DNA of 64,000 bases, from NCBI RefSeq assembly GCF_937988725.1, contig NZ_CALKHS010000009.1:248001-312000 (forward strand). The letters are read 5' to 3'. The notes below the pieces were generated by a model that made no database searches, was not told the DNA's origin, and saw only the letters and a program-made list of their open reading frames with translations. Positions 42,605 through 51,141 of this stretch are shown here, piece by piece. The stretch comes from an uncultured Castellaniella sp. GTDB taxonomy: Bacteria > Pseudomonadota > Gammaproteobacteria > Burkholderiales > Burkholderiaceae_B. The position numbers were made by a program, and so were the translations under genes. The first letter of the stretch is position 1. The number at the start of each line of letters is the position of its first letter.

Positions 42605-43729
42605 ATGAAAAGCGGTGATTACACCTACATCTGGCAAGCCAGCGACTGGCCAAGCTGGCGCTACGACCTGGCCACCCTGGCCCAGTCCTTGGCCGACGCC
42701 AGCCGCGCCCAGGGTCTGTTGATGGGACGACTGGCCGATGTCGGAATGGCTCTGCGCGACCAGGCCAGCCTGTCGGCGCTGACCAAGGACGTCATCAAGA
42801 CCAGCGAGATCGAGGGCGAACAGCTCAACGTCGAGTCCGTGCGCTCCTCCATCGCCCGCCGCCTCGGCGTCGACATCGGCACCCTGGCCCCGGTGGACCG
42901 TCACGTCGAAGGCGTGGTCGAGATGGTGCTCGACGCCACAGCCAACTGCAACGCACCTATCACCCGGGACCGTTTGTTCGGGTGGCACGCCGCCTTGTTC
43001 CCCACGGGCTATTCGGGCCTGGTTCGGATCAACGTGGGCGGCTGGCGCGACGATGCCACCGGTCCGATGCAGGTGGTCTCTGGACCGCCGGGGTGCCAAC
43101 GCGTGCATTTCGAGGCGCCGCCGGCTGACCGGCTGGAGTCGGAAACCGCCTGCTTCATCAAATGGGCCAATAGCGCGTCGAACGCGCCGCCGCTGATCAA
43201 GGCCGGGCTTGCGCACTTGTGGTTCGTCACCCTGCACCCGTTCGACGACGGCAACGGCCGCATCGCACGCGCCGTCGGCGACCTGTTCCTGGCCCGCGCT
43301 GACGGCAGCTCCCAGCGTTTTTACAGCCTGTCGGCGCAGATCCAGCGGGAGCGCAAGGCCTACTATGACATCCTGGAACGCACCCAGAAGCAATCACTCG
43401 ATGTCACCGAGTGGCTCGCCTGGTTTTTCCAAACCCTGCATCGCGCCGTCGATCAGGCACAGCACACGCTCGACGCCGTGCTGTCCAAGACGCGGTTCTG
43501 GCAGCGCTGGGCGACAACACCGCTGAACGCGCGGCAGGTGAAGCTGGTCAATCGGCTGCTTGATGGCTTCGAGGGCAAGCTCACCAGCAGCAAATGGGCG
43601 GCGATCGCCAAGTGTTCGCCGGACACCGCGCTGCGAGACATCACTGAACTGCTGGCCCGTGGCATCCTGCGGAAATCAGATGCGGGTGGCCGCAGCACCA
43701 GCTACGAACTGAGCGACCCGCCAGGGTAA
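42605..43729 (+). CDS. Fic-domain protein (probable AMP-transferase/deAMPylase) with DUF4172-type N-terminus
   Basis: 374 residues. The Fic catalytic loop is HPFDDGNGR (211-219), complete with His, Asp/Asn and Arg. The regulatory helix motif S/TxxxE(G/N) is TSEIEG (66-71), N-terminal to the core as in class II Fic proteins, so the enzyme is probably self-inhibited. The N-terminus IWQASDWPSWRYD is the usual DUF4172 opening, and the last 80 residues form a winged-helix-like segment (WAAIAKCSPDTALRDITELLARGILRK). Such solo Fic proteins modify Ser/Thr/Tyr of a protein partner with AMP; targets are unknown. Position next to tmRNA, a frequent integration site, suggests acquisition. Confidence 0.92.
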   Translation: MKSGDYTYIWQASDWPSWRYDLATLAQSLADASRAQGLLMGRLADVGMALRDQASLSALTKDVIKTSEIEGEQLNVESVRSSIARRLGVDIGTLAPVDRHVEGVVEMVLDATANCNAPITRDRLFGWHAALFPTGYSGLVRINVGGWRDDATGPMQVVSGPPGCQRVHFEAPPADRLESETACFIKWANSASNAPPLIKAGLAHLWFVTLHPFDDGNGRIARAVGDLFLARADGSSQRFYSLSAQIQRERKAYYDILERTQKQSLDVTEWLAWFFQTLHRAVDQAQHTLDAVLSKTRFWQRWATTPLNARQVKLVNRLLDGFEGKLTSSKWAAIAKCSPDTALRDITELLARGILRKSDAGGRSTSYELSDPPG

Positions 43730-43775
43730 GCCGACCCGCCCGTCTTCGCTGTAAAAGTCTCGCAAATCGAACCAG

Positions 43776-44630
43776 TCACTGCGTGCGATCCAACACCAGC
43801 AAGGGATCGATGCGCGTCTGGAACCAGGTCATGCCCCAGTGCAGGTGTGGCCCGGTCGCACGCCCAGTCGCGCCAGCCAGCCCAATGACCTGACCCTGGC
43901 TCACCACGTCACCCACGTGGACATCGAGGCGGGACAGGTGCAGGAAGTTCGAGCCGATGCCATAACCATGGTCGATCAGCACTGTACCGCCGGTCAGATA
44001 CAGATCGGGATCGGCAAATACCACCCGGCCGCTGGCTGGCGCCCTGACCGGTGTGCCGGTCGGGACGGCAATGTCCATCCCCGAATGCGGGGCGCCAGGG
44101 ATCCCGTTATAGATGCGCCGGCTACCGAAGCGCCCTGAAACGCGACCGTGCACCGGCCAGATGAAGGCCTCGGCAAAACCCGTCCCGGAATCACTGCTTG
44201 TACGTGCCTCGGCCACCCTGGCCTGCTCTCGACGAATCCGGGCCGCAAGCTGCGGCGGAGGCGAGACCGTCTTGGGCGGCAGCCCGGCAACCCGCTCGAC
44301 CGGCCAGTCGCGCGGCTGCACGGCCAGATCCACGGACAGGGCTGCGCCCCCGGGCGAGGTCACGCGCAGATGGAGGGGGCCGGTGGCATCGGCCGCGACA
44401 CCAAACACCACGGTGCCATAGGGGGTGACGGCGAGCGTGCGCCCGTCATAGATCACCTGGCTTTTGGGGGCCACCTTGCCGATCACCATCGCCCCCTGCT
44501 GCACCTGCGCCGGGAAGACCACATCTTCGGTTGCAGCGCAGACGCTACCCGCCGGTGCAAGCAACAGCAACGTCAGGCACCAGAAAACCAGCGCCGGGCA
44601 CCTGGCCCACACCGCCCTGATGTCCGGCAT
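43776..44630 (-). CDS. M23-family peptidase (LytM domain), exported
   Basis: 284 residues from the ATG at 44628-44630. A signal peptide (MPDIRAVWARCPALVFWCLTLLLLAPAGSVCA) is followed by an Ig-like part (about 40-110) and a C-terminal LytM domain with HSGMDIAVPTGTPV (zinc His and Asp) and GPHLHWGM (HxH). These enzymes cut peptidoglycan cross-bridges. The frame is open to 44744, but that extension would overlap the tmRNA terminator; ATGs at 44681 and 44660 are other options. The gene lies directly downstream of the tmRNA terminator. Confidence 0.88.
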   Translation of the reverse strand: MPDIRAVWARCPALVFWCLTLLLLAPAGSVCAATEDVVFPAQVQQGAMVIGKVAPKSQVIYDGRTLAVTPYGTVVFGVAADATGPLHLRVTSPGGAALSVDLAVQPRDWPVERVAGLPPKTVSPPPQLAARIRREQARVAEARTSSDSGTGFAEAFIWPVHGRVSGRFGSRRIYNGIPGAPHSGMDIAVPTGTPVRAPASGRVVFADPDLYLTGGTVLIDHGYGIGSNFLHLSRLDVHVGDVVSQGQVIGLAGATGRATGPHLHWGMTWFQTRIDPLLVLDRTQ

Positions 44631-44730
44631 GCGGGCCCATCGCCCGACGCGGCAACGCATCGCAGACTTATTCAACACCATCGGAATCAACACCACGTGA
44701 ACAGCCGTACCAACGGCATCGACTAGGCCC

Positions 44731-44760
44731 AAAAAAAATCCCAACCGATGAAGGTTGGGA
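44731..44760 (-). terminator. tmRNA terminator
   Basis: Minus strand: TCCCAACC (44753-44760) and GGTTGGGA (44739-44746) with a 6-nt loop, then eight T residues (44731-44738). It begins 11 nt after the mature 3' end of the tmRNA. Confidence 0.93.
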
Positions 44761-44770
44761 CTCTGGGAAC

Positions 44771-45135
44771 TGGTGGAGCCGGGGGGAATTGAACCCCCGT
44801 CCGCAAGCCCTCTGCAAGTAGCTCTACATACTTAGTCGGCCTATTTTGAGTTTTAGCCTTGGATCATGCCGGACGACAGGCCCTTCCGCAGCGATTCACA
44901 CTGATTTAAGACCCGACCCAGTGACCTGGCCGAACCCGATTCCCTGTAGATGACGCTGCTGTGGGTTTTACCCCACCCGACCCAGGGACAGATCGGTGCA
45001 GCGGCTCACCGCTTAAGCGGCCAGAGCGAAACGCTCGTCGTTGGCGTTTGTAGTTTTCCAGTGGATTTACGAGCGAACTGGTGCTCGGTATGCACTATCC
45101 TGTTTCGCGACCCACGTCGAAGCCAAATCGGCCCC
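44771..45135 (-). ncRNA. ssrA: tmRNA (transfer-messenger RNA)
   Basis: 365 nt. The 5' end GGGGCCG (45129-45135) pairs with the 3' acceptor CGGCTCC-ACCA ending at 44771. The T-arm is GGGGGTTCAATTCCCCC. The tag frame resumes with GCC AAC GAC GAG CGT TTC GCT CTG GCC GCT TAA, encoding ANDERFALAA and stop; with the Ala carried by the tmRNA the tag is AANDERFALAA, as known for Bordetella relatives. The RNA rescues stalled ribosomes with SmpB. A TACAAT -10 (45146-45151) lies just upstream. Confidence 0.97.
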
Positions 45136-45233
45136 AGGACTCTCCATTGTACCGGCATTTCCCGGGGAATGAAATTACAATCGGACCCCATGAGGATGCT
45201 CCGCAACACCATCGCCCCGCCCCGGAACCCGCC

Positions 45234-46091
45234 ATGCTGCGCTGGCTGACGGGACGCGACGCCCGCGACCGGGAACGCGACCAGGCCCTGGCATCGCTGG
45301 ACGAGCGGGTCTGGCCCGCGCTGCTGAAACGGCACGATTTCCTGCTCGGACTGAGCGGCCAGGAAACCGAAACACTGCGCCGGCACACCGCCTGGATCCT
45401 GGCCAACAAGGCCTTCCACGGCGCGCACGGCCTGCGGGTGACGCCGGACATGCGCCGCTCGATCGCGGTTCAGGCCGCCCTGCCGATCCTGGGGCTGGAT
45501 ACGTCCCTGTACCGGGGCTGGACGCAGATCGTGGTGTATCCGGGCGGCTTCCTGGTGCCGCGCACCGACACCGACGAGGCGGGCGTCGTCCACGAGTACG
45601 TCCAGGAAACATCCGGGGAATCCTGGGAAGGCGGCCCGGTGATCCTGTCCTGGGAAGACGCCCGCGCCAACACGGGCGCGCAGGCGAACGTAGTGATTCA
45701 CGAGTTCGCCCACAAGCTCGACCAGCGCGCGGGCGGCGCGGACGGCATGCCGGGGCTGCGCGCGCACCGGGACCTGGACGACCGCCGCTGGCGCGAGGTG
45801 CTGGACGAGACCTTCGATGATTTCAACGACTGGCTCGACGAGATCGAGGCCGCCATCCCGCCCGACGTGGACCCGGAGTCCGACGAGGCCGCCCAGTGGT
45901 ATGCGGAACTGCCGCTGGACCCCTATGCCGCCCAAGATCCCGCCGAATTCTTCGCAGTCAGCTCGGAAAGCTTCTTCATCGATCCCTGGGCCATGGCCGC
46001 CGCCTGGCCGGATTGGTACGATCTGCTGGCGCGGTACTACCGCCAGGATCCGCTGCGGCGCATGGAAGCCGCCGGCGTGCGCCGCGCCTGA
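45234..46091 (+). CDS. mtfA: Zinc-dependent peptidase MtfA (M90 family)
   Basis: 285 residues from the ATG at 45234. The zinc site is HEFAH (156-160; VVIHEFAHKLDQRAG), with the distal Glu expected in AEFFAVSSESFF near residue 240. Opening text WPALLKRHDFLLGLSGQETETLRR and the block YPGGFLVPR are typical of MtfA. In enterobacteria MtfA binds the repressor Mlc and so affects glucose PTS expression; whether that holds in this organism is doubtful as Mlc may be absent. It is divergent from the tmRNA. Confidence 0.92.
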   Translation: MLRWLTGRDARDRERDQALASLDERVWPALLKRHDFLLGLSGQETETLRRHTAWILANKAFHGAHGLRVTPDMRRSIAVQAALPILGLDTSLYRGWTQIVVYPGGFLVPRTDTDEAGVVHEYVQETSGESWEGGPVILSWEDARANTGAQANVVIHEFAHKLDQRAGGADGMPGLRAHRDLDDRRWREVLDETFDDFNDWLDEIEAAIPPDVDPESDEAAQWYAELPLDPYAAQDPAEFFAVSSESFFIDPWAMAAAWPDWYDLLARYYRQDPLRRMEAAGVRRA

Positions 46092-46118
46092 AGGCGCGCG
46101 CCGGCCGAAGACTGCGCA

Positions 46119-46601
46119 CTAGCCGCCGCGCCACGCTGCCTCGATCTTCGCCACGTCGATCTTCTCCATCTCCATCATCGCGTCGAACGCGCGCTTGGCC
46201 GCCACGCGATCCGGGTCCTTCAGCGCGGCCATCAGCACCCGGGGGGTGATCTGCCAGGAGATTCCCCACCTGTCCTTGCACCAGCCGCAGGCGCTTTCCC
46301 GGCCGCCGTTGCCGACGATCGCATCCCACAGGCGATCCGTTTCGGTCTGGTCCTCCGTCGCCACCTGGAACGAAAACGATTCATTGTGGGTGAACACCGG
46401 ACCGCCGTTCAGGCCCAGGCAGGGGATGCCCATGACCTCGAAATCGACCGTCAGGACGTCGCCCTCCTTGCCCGAAGGGTAGTCGCCGGGGGCATGCACG
46501 ATGTCGCCTACGGCGCTGTCCGGAAAAGTCTCGGCGTAGAACCGCGCAGCCTCCAGGGCGGCGCCGTCGAACCAGAGGCAGATCGTATTTTTGCTGCTCA
46601 T
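46119..46601 (-). CDS. VOC-family protein (3-demethylubiquinone-methyltransferase-like fold)
   Basis: 160 residues. The opening TICLWFDGAALEAARFYAETFPDS and the later DRLWDAIVGNGGRESACGWCKDRWGISWQI are hallmark phrases of the PF06983-type VOC proteins (often mislabelled as 3-demethylubiquinone methyltransferase). They are metal-binding glyoxalase-fold proteins of mostly unknown activity. It ends close to mtfA, with which it converges, and has an independent start behind AGGAGC. Confidence 0.9.
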   Translation of the reverse strand: MSSKNTICLWFDGAALEAARFYAETFPDSAVGDIVHAPGDYPSGKEGDVLTVDFEVMGIPCLGLNGGPVFTHNESFSFQVATEDQTETDRLWDAIVGNGGRESACGWCKDRWGISWQITPRVLMAALKDPDRVAAKRAFDAMMEMEKIDVAKIEAAWRGG

Positions 46602-46710
46602 GTCGTGCTCCTTGCACGCGCCTCACGGGGCGCTAAAGCCGGACAAACCACGTCCGTAAATAATACGACGGTCGGAACCCTCCCGGCCCCCTGGTTCGGA
46701 AGATGTCACG

Positions 46711-46980
46711 ATGTTCAATCGATTCACGAGCGTTTGGTTGCTGGCTGGCGGCCTCGCCCTGTCACAAGCGGCGGCGGCAGCAGCGTCCGCGCCGGCCTCG
46801 CTGCACGTCGGCCTGACGCTCCAGGATTCCTGCACGGTCAAGCCGGATGCCAGACCCGCCGCCCGGCCCCATGTCAGCTGCGAACTGAAGCAGCCGTTCA
46901 AGATCACGCCGCGGACGGAACCCAGGCCCGCCCCTCAAGCCAGGGTCCTGCCCGGCACGGTCTGGACGATCGAATTCTAG
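46711..46980 (+). CDS. Small secreted protein resembling the start of a spore-coat-U domain
   Basis: 89 residues. A signal peptide (MFNRFTSVWLLAGGLALSQAAAAAASA) precedes LHVGLTLQDSCTVKPDARP, which resembles the first strand and Cys of SCPU subunits (compare VTLTIQADCSIAANPL in the pilin at 51142-51642). A second Cys follows (HVSCELKQPFKI), then a Pro/Arg-rich tail ending in TVWTIEF. No complete SCPU domain is present. It is inverted relative to the pilus operon and ends tail-to-tail with the adhesin gene in a shared CTAG. Could be a diverged minor subunit, a remnant, or unrelated. Confidence 0.6.
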   Translation: MFNRFTSVWLLAGGLALSQAAAAAASAPASLHVGLTLQDSCTVKPDARPAARPHVSCELKQPFKITPRTEPRPAPQARVLPGTVWTIEF

Positions 46981-47972
46981 AAGTTGACGGTCGCGATCAC
47001 CGTGTCACTGTAGGTGCCCGGCCGCGGCGTGGCTTGCGCGGGGACGGTTCCGAACACCCCCACGGTCTGCGCCTGGCCGGTGCCCGTCCCGGACACCAGG
47101 GAAGTCCCGCCCGTGCCGTCGCCCCAGATCACGCTGCGCGCGGCGGCGGTGTACAGCTGGTACCGCACCTGATCGCTGCCGCCCACGCGCTGCATGCGGC
47201 GGGCAAGGACGTCGCCGCCGGCCCCGCCGCTCAGCGAAATCCGCCAGGCATTGCCGTTCGTGCACCGGACGTTCAGGCTGCTGCTGGCCTGCAAGGCCTG
47301 GCTCAGGACGCCGACCGAACCGAAATTCAGGTCCGTGGCGCTGATCGTGCAATCGTTGATGACCTGCGCCTGCACCACGAAGGGGAACGTGGCGACCGGC
47401 AACACGCTGCAGGCCGGAGTGCCCGAGGAGTTGTCGAAACTCACGCTCAAGGCCGTATGAACGCCGCTGAAATTGTCCAGGTAGGTGCTGGCCACGCCAT
47501 TGATCAGGGGAACGGAGGGCTGATTGGCCGCGATGCGGCCGTAGTAGCTGACGGTGGTCCTGGCGGTCCCGCCCGACGAGGCGCTGGGGTTCCTGAGCGC
47601 GGGAACCGCAATCGGGCTGTTCACCAGAATGTTCAGGACGGAGCCCCAGATCTGCGAACGGGCGGCGTCCCGATAGAGGTTGAATCTCATGGTCTGGCCG
47701 CCATTGGCCAGATAGCGGGGATTGAGGCTCGTGGAACTGGTGCCGCTGCCCAGGCTCAGGCACACATGCGCATAGGCCCTGGATGAGCCCGCCTGCGGGG
47801 GCCATTGGCATGTCACCGCCACGGATCCCATGGCGTCCACGGCCGCGAGACGGATCGGGCTGACGCCGCCGAAATCCATGGCGCTTGCCGAGGCCGAGCA
47901 GCTCTGCGCCCACGCGGGCGCGCAGGCCATCGCCGCCATGCCGAGAACGATGGCGCTCCAGAACCGCTTCAT
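46977..47972 (-). CDS. Spore-coat-U (SCPU) two-domain tip adhesin of an archaic chaperone-usher pilus
   Basis: 331 residues. The signal peptide ends near APAWA-QS. Two SCPU domains follow: about 24-175 (SCSASASAMDFGGVSPIRL … SYYGRIA) and about 190-331 (INDCTISATDLNFGSVGVLSQAL … FGTVPAQATPRPGTYSDTVIATVNF). Two-domain subunits of this type sit at the tip, with an N-terminal receptor-binding domain. The start overlaps the usher stop by 4 nt. It is the last gene of the pilus operon. Confidence 0.92.
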   Translation of the reverse strand: MKRFWSAIVLGMAAMACAPAWAQSCSASASAMDFGGVSPIRLAAVDAMGSVAVTCQWPPQAGSSRAYAHVCLSLGSGTSSTSLNPRYLANGGQTMRFNLYRDAARSQIWGSVLNILVNSPIAVPALRNPSASSGGTARTTVSYYGRIAANQPSVPLINGVASTYLDNFSGVHTALSVSFDNSSGTPACSVLPVATFPFVVQAQVINDCTISATDLNFGSVGVLSQALQASSSLNVRCTNGNAWRISLSGGAGGDVLARRMQRVGGSDQVRYQLYTAAARSVIWGDGTGGTSLVSGTGTGQAQTVGVFGTVPAQATPRPGTYSDTVIATVNF

Positions 47973-50374
47973 GGCGTCGCCTCCCCTTCAGGCACGCACG
48001 ACAGCGGGCCGATCGTCGGTATCCGCCCTCCCGGGTTGCCCCGATAATCGAACCGCACGGAGCAGACGCCACCGTCGGACTCGACGCGCAAATGATTGAC
48101 GGCGCTCAGGCGCTTCACGAAGGCTTCTCCCCCGTAGCCGACGATGGTCGATTCGCCGGTCTCCTCGTGACGGACCAGCGATCCCACAGGCAACGGCTTG
48201 CCGTCCGGACCGTCCAGCACCACGGTGGCGGCGCGATACGTGCGCAGGGGGAACCGGACCAGCACGCCGGACCGGTCCCGGGGCACCACCACGCGCGACG
48301 GATCCTCGACCCGCGTGTCGGCCGGCAGGTTCAAGCCGTCGACGGCGATCTGATTGCGCTGGTAAGGATTCAGGTCGGGCACCAGGAAGTGCCCGCTGCC
48401 GTTGGTGACGCCGATCACCCGGTTTTCATGCAGCACGGGCACGTCGCTCACGCCGTCCGTGGACACCATGGCGAAACTGTCGTCGATGCGGCGCGACCAC
48501 TGCAGATCGCCGTCCATCAGCACGGCGGCCCCCGCGGCCTCCAGGGAAAATCCCCCGCGCCCGTCCACTTCCTGCGCCTGGGCGGTCAGTTCGCCATAGC
48601 GGCCGAGATACCGCGCCTGGGCCTGGTTCCACCGCAGCATGGCATTGCGGCCGCTCTGCAGCCCCCAGCCCCAGCCGCCGGCATAGTCGGGAGTCCGTAT
48701 CGCCGACGCATTCAGGCTGGTTTCCCCATTCTGCCGGCCCGCATAGGCGCTCAGGGACACCTTGTCGTCCAGCGCGATGCTCACCCCCAGCATGACGCCT
48801 CGTTCGCGGCTCGCGCCGAAATCCTGATAGGCGCTCAGGTTCAGGGAAGCATGGCTGTTCAAGGCCAGGTTGTAGGCCGCCGAGCCGATGCGGGAGGCCG
48901 GTTCGCCGGCCATCTGGTAATGGATGTAGCTGAACGCCATCGTGCCGCTGCGGCCCAGCGGCAGGGACAGCGTCGCCCTGTCGGTCCGCCGGGGGGCGGG
49001 GGCCCCGCTCGCCGCGCCCAGGTCCCGGTATTCCCGGAATTGCCGGATCGTCTGCAGGTCCAGAGAGAACTCCGGCTGTATCCACTGATAGCCCAGCGCA
49101 AGCTGCGCGCCCGAGCCCCGGCCGGAACTGCCGGCCACGGCGGCATTGACCACGCCCTTGGAGCCCAGCCGCACGAGCCCGCCGACGCCCGCCTCGTACA
49201 GGCCGCGCGTGGCTTCGGCATGCGCCTCCAGCGTCAAGGCATCCGACAGCCCCCTGCGATAGGTGCCGCTGGCGGCGGGCGAGGAATCGTAGCTCCACGA
49301 ATCGAATCCATAGCGCTGGCGCAGAAAACCCGCTTCCACCGAATAGGCGGACAGCCCCGGCGCCAGCATGCGCTGGTCGATGTACAGCGGCATGCTGACC
49401 GTGACGGTGCGCCCCAGCGCATCGCGCGTCACGATGGTGGCATTGCCTCCCCCCGTGATGCCGGGCATCTCGGCGAGCATGAACGGTCCCCCGGGCACCT
49501 GCGTGCTCAGTTGCCGCACGCTGTTGACGTAGAGGTCGACCGTGGACGGCACCGTCGCCGACCCCGTGAACACGGGCACCGGAAAGGTGACCAGATCGGG
49601 ACGCAGGGAGAAATTGCGGCTCCATTGCAGCCCTCCCAGGCGCACGGACCGCGTCCAGTCCAGGCCGCCGGAAATGGCGTCTCCCACCACCAGCGTCCTC
49701 AGGGTGTCGGGATCGGAACGGGTCCAGGAGGTGTCGAAACGGACGTAGCGTTCGCCCTGCGGATCCCAGTAGGCGGCGCCCGTGCTTTCCAGCACGCCCG
49801 CGGGACTGAAGTAGCGCAAGTCCTGCCACAGCGACAGCTGGTCCGTGTCGAAATACTGGTAATACGCGTCGTAGTTGAGCACCAGACCGCGCCCGGCCGT
49901 GGACGGCAGGCTCGTGGCCGGGGCGACGCCGTACTGATAAGGCAGCAGCAAAGAGCCCGGCGCCCGGATGTCCACGGATTGCCGGCCTGCATGGTAGGTG
50001 TAGCGCAGGCCCGGAATGCCGTCCAGCGCGCGCGGGGCCGCCCCCGAACCCGGCGGGATGTTCAGCCCCAGGGCGCGCAGGTCCGCGGGCGCCGCCAGCA
50101 GCCGCTCGCCCTGCAGGACGAAGTGCGTCACCGAACCCGCGGGCCGGCCATTGAGCGTGACAAGCAGATACACGTCCTGCGCGCCGGCCAGGCCGAGCCG
50201 GGTCGGAACGAGTCCATCTGGCGCGCCCTGAGCCATCGCCGCGTCCGCCGCCAGGACCCAGACCACCAGCACGCCGCACAGACATCCCGCGCCCTGGCGC
50301 ATCCAGGCCGGTCTCCCGACGCGGAAAGCGGGGGCTGCGGGCGTGCGCCGCACACTCACCGCCCCGCACCGCAC
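47969..50374 (-). CDS. Outer-membrane usher (FimD/PapC family, archaic chaperone-usher type)
   Basis: 801 residues. Signal region near residue 25-48 (LCGVLVVWVLAADAAMA), then usher phrases: DVYLLVTLNGRPAGSV, YDAYYQYFDTDQLSLWQDLRY, PVPVFTGSATVPSTVDLYVN, GGNATIVTRDALGRTVTVSMPLY, and a C-terminal domain with VVLDGPDGKPLPVGSL and STIVGYGGEAFVK. The protein is a 24-stranded outer-membrane pore that orders and exports pilus subunits. GTG at 50374 overlaps the chaperone end by 19 nt; ATG at 50302 is an alternative start nearer the signal helix. Confidence 0.92.
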   Translation of the reverse strand: MRCGAVSVRRTPAAPAFRVGRPAWMRQGAGCLCGVLVVWVLAADAAMAQGAPDGLVPTRLGLAGAQDVYLLVTLNGRPAGSVTHFVLQGERLLAAPADLRALGLNIPPGSGAAPRALDGIPGLRYTYHAGRQSVDIRAPGSLLLPYQYGVAPATSLPSTAGRGLVLNYDAYYQYFDTDQLSLWQDLRYFSPAGVLESTGAAYWDPQGERYVRFDTSWTRSDPDTLRTLVVGDAISGGLDWTRSVRLGGLQWSRNFSLRPDLVTFPVPVFTGSATVPSTVDLYVNSVRQLSTQVPGGPFMLAEMPGITGGGNATIVTRDALGRTVTVSMPLYIDQRMLAPGLSAYSVEAGFLRQRYGFDSWSYDSSPAASGTYRRGLSDALTLEAHAEATRGLYEAGVGGLVRLGSKGVVNAAVAGSSGRGSGAQLALGYQWIQPEFSLDLQTIRQFREYRDLGAASGAPAPRRTDRATLSLPLGRSGTMAFSYIHYQMAGEPASRIGSAAYNLALNSHASLNLSAYQDFGASRERGVMLGVSIALDDKVSLSAYAGRQNGETSLNASAIRTPDYAGGWGWGLQSGRNAMLRWNQAQARYLGRYGELTAQAQEVDGRGGFSLEAAGAAVLMDGDLQWSRRIDDSFAMVSTDGVSDVPVLHENRVIGVTNGSGHFLVPDLNPYQRNQIAVDGLNLPADTRVEDPSRVVVPRDRSGVLVRFPLRTYRAATVVLDGPDGKPLPVGSLVRHEETGESTIVGYGGEAFVKRLSAVNHLRVESDGGVCSVRFDYRGNPGGRIPTIGPLSCVPEGEATP

Positions 50375-51138
50375 CCGCCCGAGCCCGGCCGGACGTCGAC
50401 GGCTTTCTCGACGGCGCCCGCGTTGACCACCGCATGAATGACAGCGCGCTTGCCCAGGCGGGCGTTCGCGGGAAGATCGAGGTCCCAGATCCGATGGCGG
50501 CCCGGCAGGACGTAGCCCAGCAAGCCGGGTTCGATATCATGCCGCCGCCCGTCCGCGCCCGCGATCCAGACGGTATTCAGCCGCGCATGGAGCGCCCCGG
50601 CATTGTCCGCCCGCAGGCGCCAGCGGCGGTTCTCGCATGCCAGAGACCAGGAAAGCTCCGGGCGGTCGCGGGCCGTCAGGCCATTGTCCAGGAACACCGG
50701 CACGGAATAGCGCATGCGGATGACGACGCCGCTGCGCGGCTGGGTCCGCGGATCGGGGATCTCGTCGATCAGGATCCGATAGCTGTCCTCCTTGACTGGC
50801 CTGGCCGCCTCGCCGGCGACGCGGACGATGCGCACCACCTGCTGCGCCCCGGGCGCGATCTGGAGCATGGGAGGGCTTGCGACCACCGCCCGCGTGGGCA
50901 AGAGCCTGTCCTCTCCCTCCCGCTGGTCCCATTCGAAGACGCGCAACTGCCCGTACAGCGGATGCTCGCCGACGTTGGACAGCGTCATGGCGGCTCCCCG
51001 GACCCCGGGAGCCATCTCGATGGTGACAGGGGAAATCTGCAGCGTGGCGGCCGTCGCGGCGGCGGCGCAGGCCCAGGCGATCATGCCGGCCGCGACCCGC
51101 ATCCCTCCGATCCGGGCCATCTTCTTAAGGGGCGCCAC
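50356..51138 (-). CDS. Periplasmic pilus chaperone (PapD-like fold)
   Basis: 260 residues from the GTG at 51138; ATG at 51120 is equally plausible. The signal ends near ATAA-TLQ. The PapD fold is seen in LQISPVTIEMAPGVRGAAMTLSNVGEHPLYGQLRVFEW and the subunit-binding strand region VRIVRVAGEAARPVKEDSYRILIDEIP, with the invariant Arg and Lys of the binding cleft likely in VVRIVR and KEDSYRI. Pilins are folded by donor-strand exchange with it before transfer to the usher. It begins 3 nt after the pilin stop. Confidence 0.9.
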   Translation of the reverse strand: MAPLKKMARIGGMRVAAGMIAWACAAAATAATLQISPVTIEMAPGVRGAAMTLSNVGEHPLYGQLRVFEWDQREGEDRLLPTRAVVASPPMLQIAPGAQQVVRIVRVAGEAARPVKEDSYRILIDEIPDPRTQPRSGVVIRMRYSVPVFLDNGLTARDRPELSWSLACENRRWRLRADNAGALHARLNTVWIAGADGRRHDIEPGLLGYVLPGRHRIWDLDLPANARLGKRAVIHAVVNAGAVEKAVDVRPGSGGCGAGR

Positions 51139-51141
51139 CGA

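Noticed and set aside
44631..44744. N-terminal extension of the M23 peptidase
   Set aside because: It would overlap the tmRNA terminator, and the signal peptide begins at the ATG at 44628-44630.
47885..50437. Plus-strand frame of 850 codons over the usher gene
   Set aside because: Antisense shadow of the usher; composition rich in Arg, Gly, His and Gln and no domain; the minus-strand usher frame is unequivocal.
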